From the NCBI GenBank assembly GCA_943368475.1, contig CALRLF020000004.1, positions 69,460-133,459 of the forward strand: 64,000 nt of DNA, in the 5' to 3' direction. Origin of the DNA: UBA1930 sp943368475. GTDB taxonomy: Bacteria > Bacteroidota > Bacteroidia > Chitinophagales > Chitinophagaceae. The notes under the pieces are model-generated. The model searched no databases, was not told the origin of the DNA, and was given only the letters and a program-made list of their open reading frames with translations. The position numbers and the translations under genes are program-made. Positions 62,288 through 64,000 of the stretch are shown here, one piece after another (position 1 is the first letter of the stretch; each line of letters opens with the position of its first letter).

Positions 62288-63475
62288 TTAAAAATACACA
62301 GTTTTATAAGGATAACGAATTTGATACATGTCTTTTACTTTATGTAAAATAAGATTTCTCAATTCATCGATATTTTGTTTTTCTAAGGCTGAAATGAACA
62401 CACAGTTTTTATTGGTAATTCCTTGCCATTTTTCTTTTAATTCTATCAAAAGATCTTGTTTTACTTCACTGCTTAGCCATTCGTCGAAGTTTTTTTCTTC
62501 GTACAAATCCATTTTATTAAAAATGGTTAAAATAGGCTTTTCAAAGGCTTTTAGCTCTTGCAAGGTTTTATTTACAGTACCAATTTGATCTTCGTGTTTG
62601 GCATGAGAAATATCTACCACATGCAGTAAAATATCGGCTTCTCTTACTTCGTCTAAAGTGCTTTTAAAACTTTCTACCAAATGGTGTGGCAATTTTCTAA
62701 TAAAACCAACCGTATCACTCAATAAAAACGGCGTATTTTCAAAAACTACTTTTCTTGTTGTAGTATCTAGCGTAGCAAATAATTTATTTTCAGCAAAAAC
62801 CTCACTTTTACTAATTAACGTCATTAATGTGCTTTTACCAACATTGGTATAACCAACTAATGCCACACGAATAAATTCGCCTCTATCTTTACGTTGGGTA
62901 AAAGCTTGCTTATCTATCTCGGCCAATTTTTTGCGTAGCAAAGCAATTTTATCTTTTACAATACGGCGATCGGTTTCAATTTCAGTTTCACCTGGGCCTC
63001 TACTACCAATACCACCACCTTGTCGTTCTAAGTGGCTCCACATACCTTTTAAACGTGGTAAAATGTATTGATATTGAGCCAACTCTACTTGCACTTTGGC
63101 TTGTGCTGTTCTTGCTCTTCTTGCAAAAATATCGAGTATTAAGTCACTTCTGTCAATAGCTGTAATACCCAATGCTTTTTGAATATTAGCAATTTGGGAT
63201 CCCGTTAATTCATCATCAAAAATTACGGTATCAATATTTCTACCAGTAATGTATTCTTTAATTTCCTCTAGCTTGCCTTTACCTAAAAAGGTTTTACTAT
63301 CGGGGCGAAGCATTTTTTGTGTAAACCGTTTTACAGTAATTGCACCTGCGGTTTCTGCTAAAAAAGCCAGTTCGTCTAAATATTCATTTACCTGCTCGGT
63401 GGTTTGGTCTTTTTGTATAAGCCCTACCAACACCACACGTTCTTCGTCTTTTACTTTAAGTTGTTTATCTATCAA
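62288..63475 (-). CDS. hflX: GTPase HflX
   Basis: A 395-residue GTPase. The N-terminal HflX domain ends in SHLERQGGGIGSRGPGETEIE (about 147-167). The G domain has GYTNVGKST (G1, about 208-216), DTTTRK/DTVGF (G2/G3) and NKMD (G4). HflX binds and splits stalled 70S/50S ribosomes and has a role in heat and antibiotic stress. No ATG occurs near the start; a TTG at 63475 begins the family-like N-terminus. Operon with the Rieske protein. Confidence 0.95.
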   Translation of the reverse strand: MIDKQLKVKDEERVVLVGLIQKDQTTEQVNEYLDELAFLAETAGAITVKRFTQKMLRPDSKTFLGKGKLEEIKEYITGRNIDTVIFDDELTGSQIANIQKALGITAIDRSDLILDIFARRARTAQAKVQVELAQYQYILPRLKGMWSHLERQGGGIGSRGPGETEIETDRRIVKDKIALLRKKLAEIDKQAFTQRKDRGEFIRVALVGYTNVGKSTLMTLISKSEVFAENKLFATLDTTTRKVVFENTPFLLSDTVGFIRKLPHHLVESFKSTLDEVREADILLHVVDISHAKHEDQIGTVNKTLQELKAFEKPILTIFNKMDLYEEKNFDEWLSSEVKQDLLIELKEKWQGITNKNCVFISALEKQNIDELRNLILHKVKDMYQIRYPYKTVYF

Positions 63476-63520
63476 GCTATTTCAATTTATATGCAAATGT
63501 AGTTGTAGAAAGGGTTTATA

Positions 63521-63556
63521 AAAGCAAAGCCCCACAATTGCGGGGCTTTGCTTTTA
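63521..63556 (-). terminator. terminator of the cut outer-membrane-barrel gene
   Basis: AAAGCAAAGCCCC (63521-63533) pairs with GGGGCTTTGCTTT (63542-63554), a 13-bp stem, 17 nt past the stop of the gene at 63573 on the minus strand. Confidence 0.88.
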
Positions 63557-63572
63557 TTTATTATAAATTGTA

Positions 63573-64000
63573 CTATAATCCGCTCACTGTTAAACCAATA
63601 GAATAAGGCCTAACCTCTGGTCCAAAACCTTCTTTAAGCACTTGTGTAATTTGATAGCTGAACTGAAGCCCAAATACACCATAACCAACCCTTGCCGATA
63701 GTGCAAAACGTGTGGTATTGAAGAATTTTTTATTGATTTCTTTTTCTATAAACTTATTGCCGTATAAAGTTTGCCCAGCTTTACTTTGTAAATCCTTACC
63801 CTTAGTAAACGATTTTAATAAAGTACCCACTTTTAAACCCAAGGCACCTTTCCAAGATTTGTTTGGGTTGGCTGGATTGGCGTAAAATCTTAATTCTATA
63901 GGTGCTTCTAAGAAAATGGTGGTTAATTTAAACTTGCTGAAAGAAGCTGAATCGGTACCTGGGTAGCTTCTTCTAAAAGGTAAAGTTGTGCTGGTAGATT
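63573..64000 (-). CDS. outer membrane beta-barrel protein (PorT-like), N-terminus cut
   Basis: The frame is open from the right edge to a stop at 63573, giving 142 C-terminal residues of a longer protein. Strands such as FKLTTIFLEAPIELRFYANP, ALGLKVGTLLKS, FALSARVGYGVFGLQFSYQ and a final Leu-rich strand (RPYSIGLTVSGL) resemble the outer-membrane beta-barrel family PF13568, as in PorT. An in-frame TTG at 63842 should not be taken as the start, because upstream sequence continues the pattern. Followed by a strong terminator. Confidence 0.8.
   Translation of the reverse strand, partial: STSTTLPFRRSYPGTDSASFSKFKLTTIFLEAPIELRFYANPANPNKSWKGALGLKVGTLLKSFTKGKDLQSKAGQTLYGNKFIEKEINKKFFNTTRFALSARVGYGVFGLQFSYQITQVLKEGFGPEVRPYSIGLTVSGL

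Noticed and set aside
1..64000. CRISPR array
   Set aside because: No series of regularly spaced identical repeats was seen; the repeats found are isolated or in small numbers.

Overview
The window is AT-rich, gene-dense chromosomal DNA of a member of the Bacteroidota, most likely Chitinophagaceae or a close relative (inferred, not searched). The evidence is a T9SS C-terminal sorting domain, a propeller/Y_Y_Y sensor kinase of the LytS type with its LytTR partner, families largely confined to the phylum (DUF4270, DUF4907, DUF5829), TAnnTTTG-type promoter elements, short leaders, and several dispersed intergenic repeats of a kind I recall from this phylum. About 60 protein genes, one tRNA-Asn and many rho-independent terminators are visible. 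Two genes are cut by the window edges, one at each end.

Region by region. 0-4.4 kb: cut membrane protein, small basic secreted protein, TPR histidine kinase with NarL-type regulator, AIM24 protein. 4.5-20.3 kb: a phenylacetate (paa) locus. paaA, paaB and paaC come first, with a four-helix-bundle gene inserted between paaB and paaC. A block of about 9 kb follows (sensor kinase, LytTR regulator, T9SS secreted protein, DUF5829 protein, amidohydrolase). Then come paaD, an mgtC-like gene, paaG, paaI and paaY. No paaE, paaZ, paaF, paaH, paaJ or paaK is present, so the pathway must be completed elsewhere. 20.3-34 kb: housekeeping and accessory genes (AMMECR1, methionine aminotransferase, DUF2625), an HAE1-type RND efflux operon that also carries an acetyltransferase, a pentapeptide-repeat protein, methylglyoxal synthase, an acyltransferase, recA. 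34-45.2 kb: MOSC protein, UvrD/PcrA helicase, then a TetR-TolC-adaptor-permease operon whose promoter sits inside a perfect inverted repeat. 45.2-51.6 kb: serC, DUF1015, TPR protein, a protein-glutaminase-like enzyme, acyl-CoA ligase. 51.6-56.7 kb: a LytTR regulator with a dead receiver, next to a kelch/DUF4907 pair divergent from a DUF4270/outer-membrane-protein pair. 56.7-64 kb: serine hydrolase, phytase-esterase-like lipoprotein, DUF3820, OmpA lipoprotein, nucleoid-associated protein, tRNA-Asn, Rieske protein, hflX and a cut outer-membrane barrel.

The most interesting material is regulatory and mobile. One dispersed repeat occurs three times, and two of its copies, in opposite orientation, bracket the 9-kb block that splits the paa genes. 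A four-helix-bundle gene is bounded by near-perfect inverted repeats inside the paa operon. A second repeat recurs between adaptor and permease genes of both RND operons. Candidate operators lie at paaA, tetR and recA/MOSC. A 43-residue membrane protein is encoded in a gap that a minimum ORF length would hide. Family calls are from reading the translated sequence; no database search was run.
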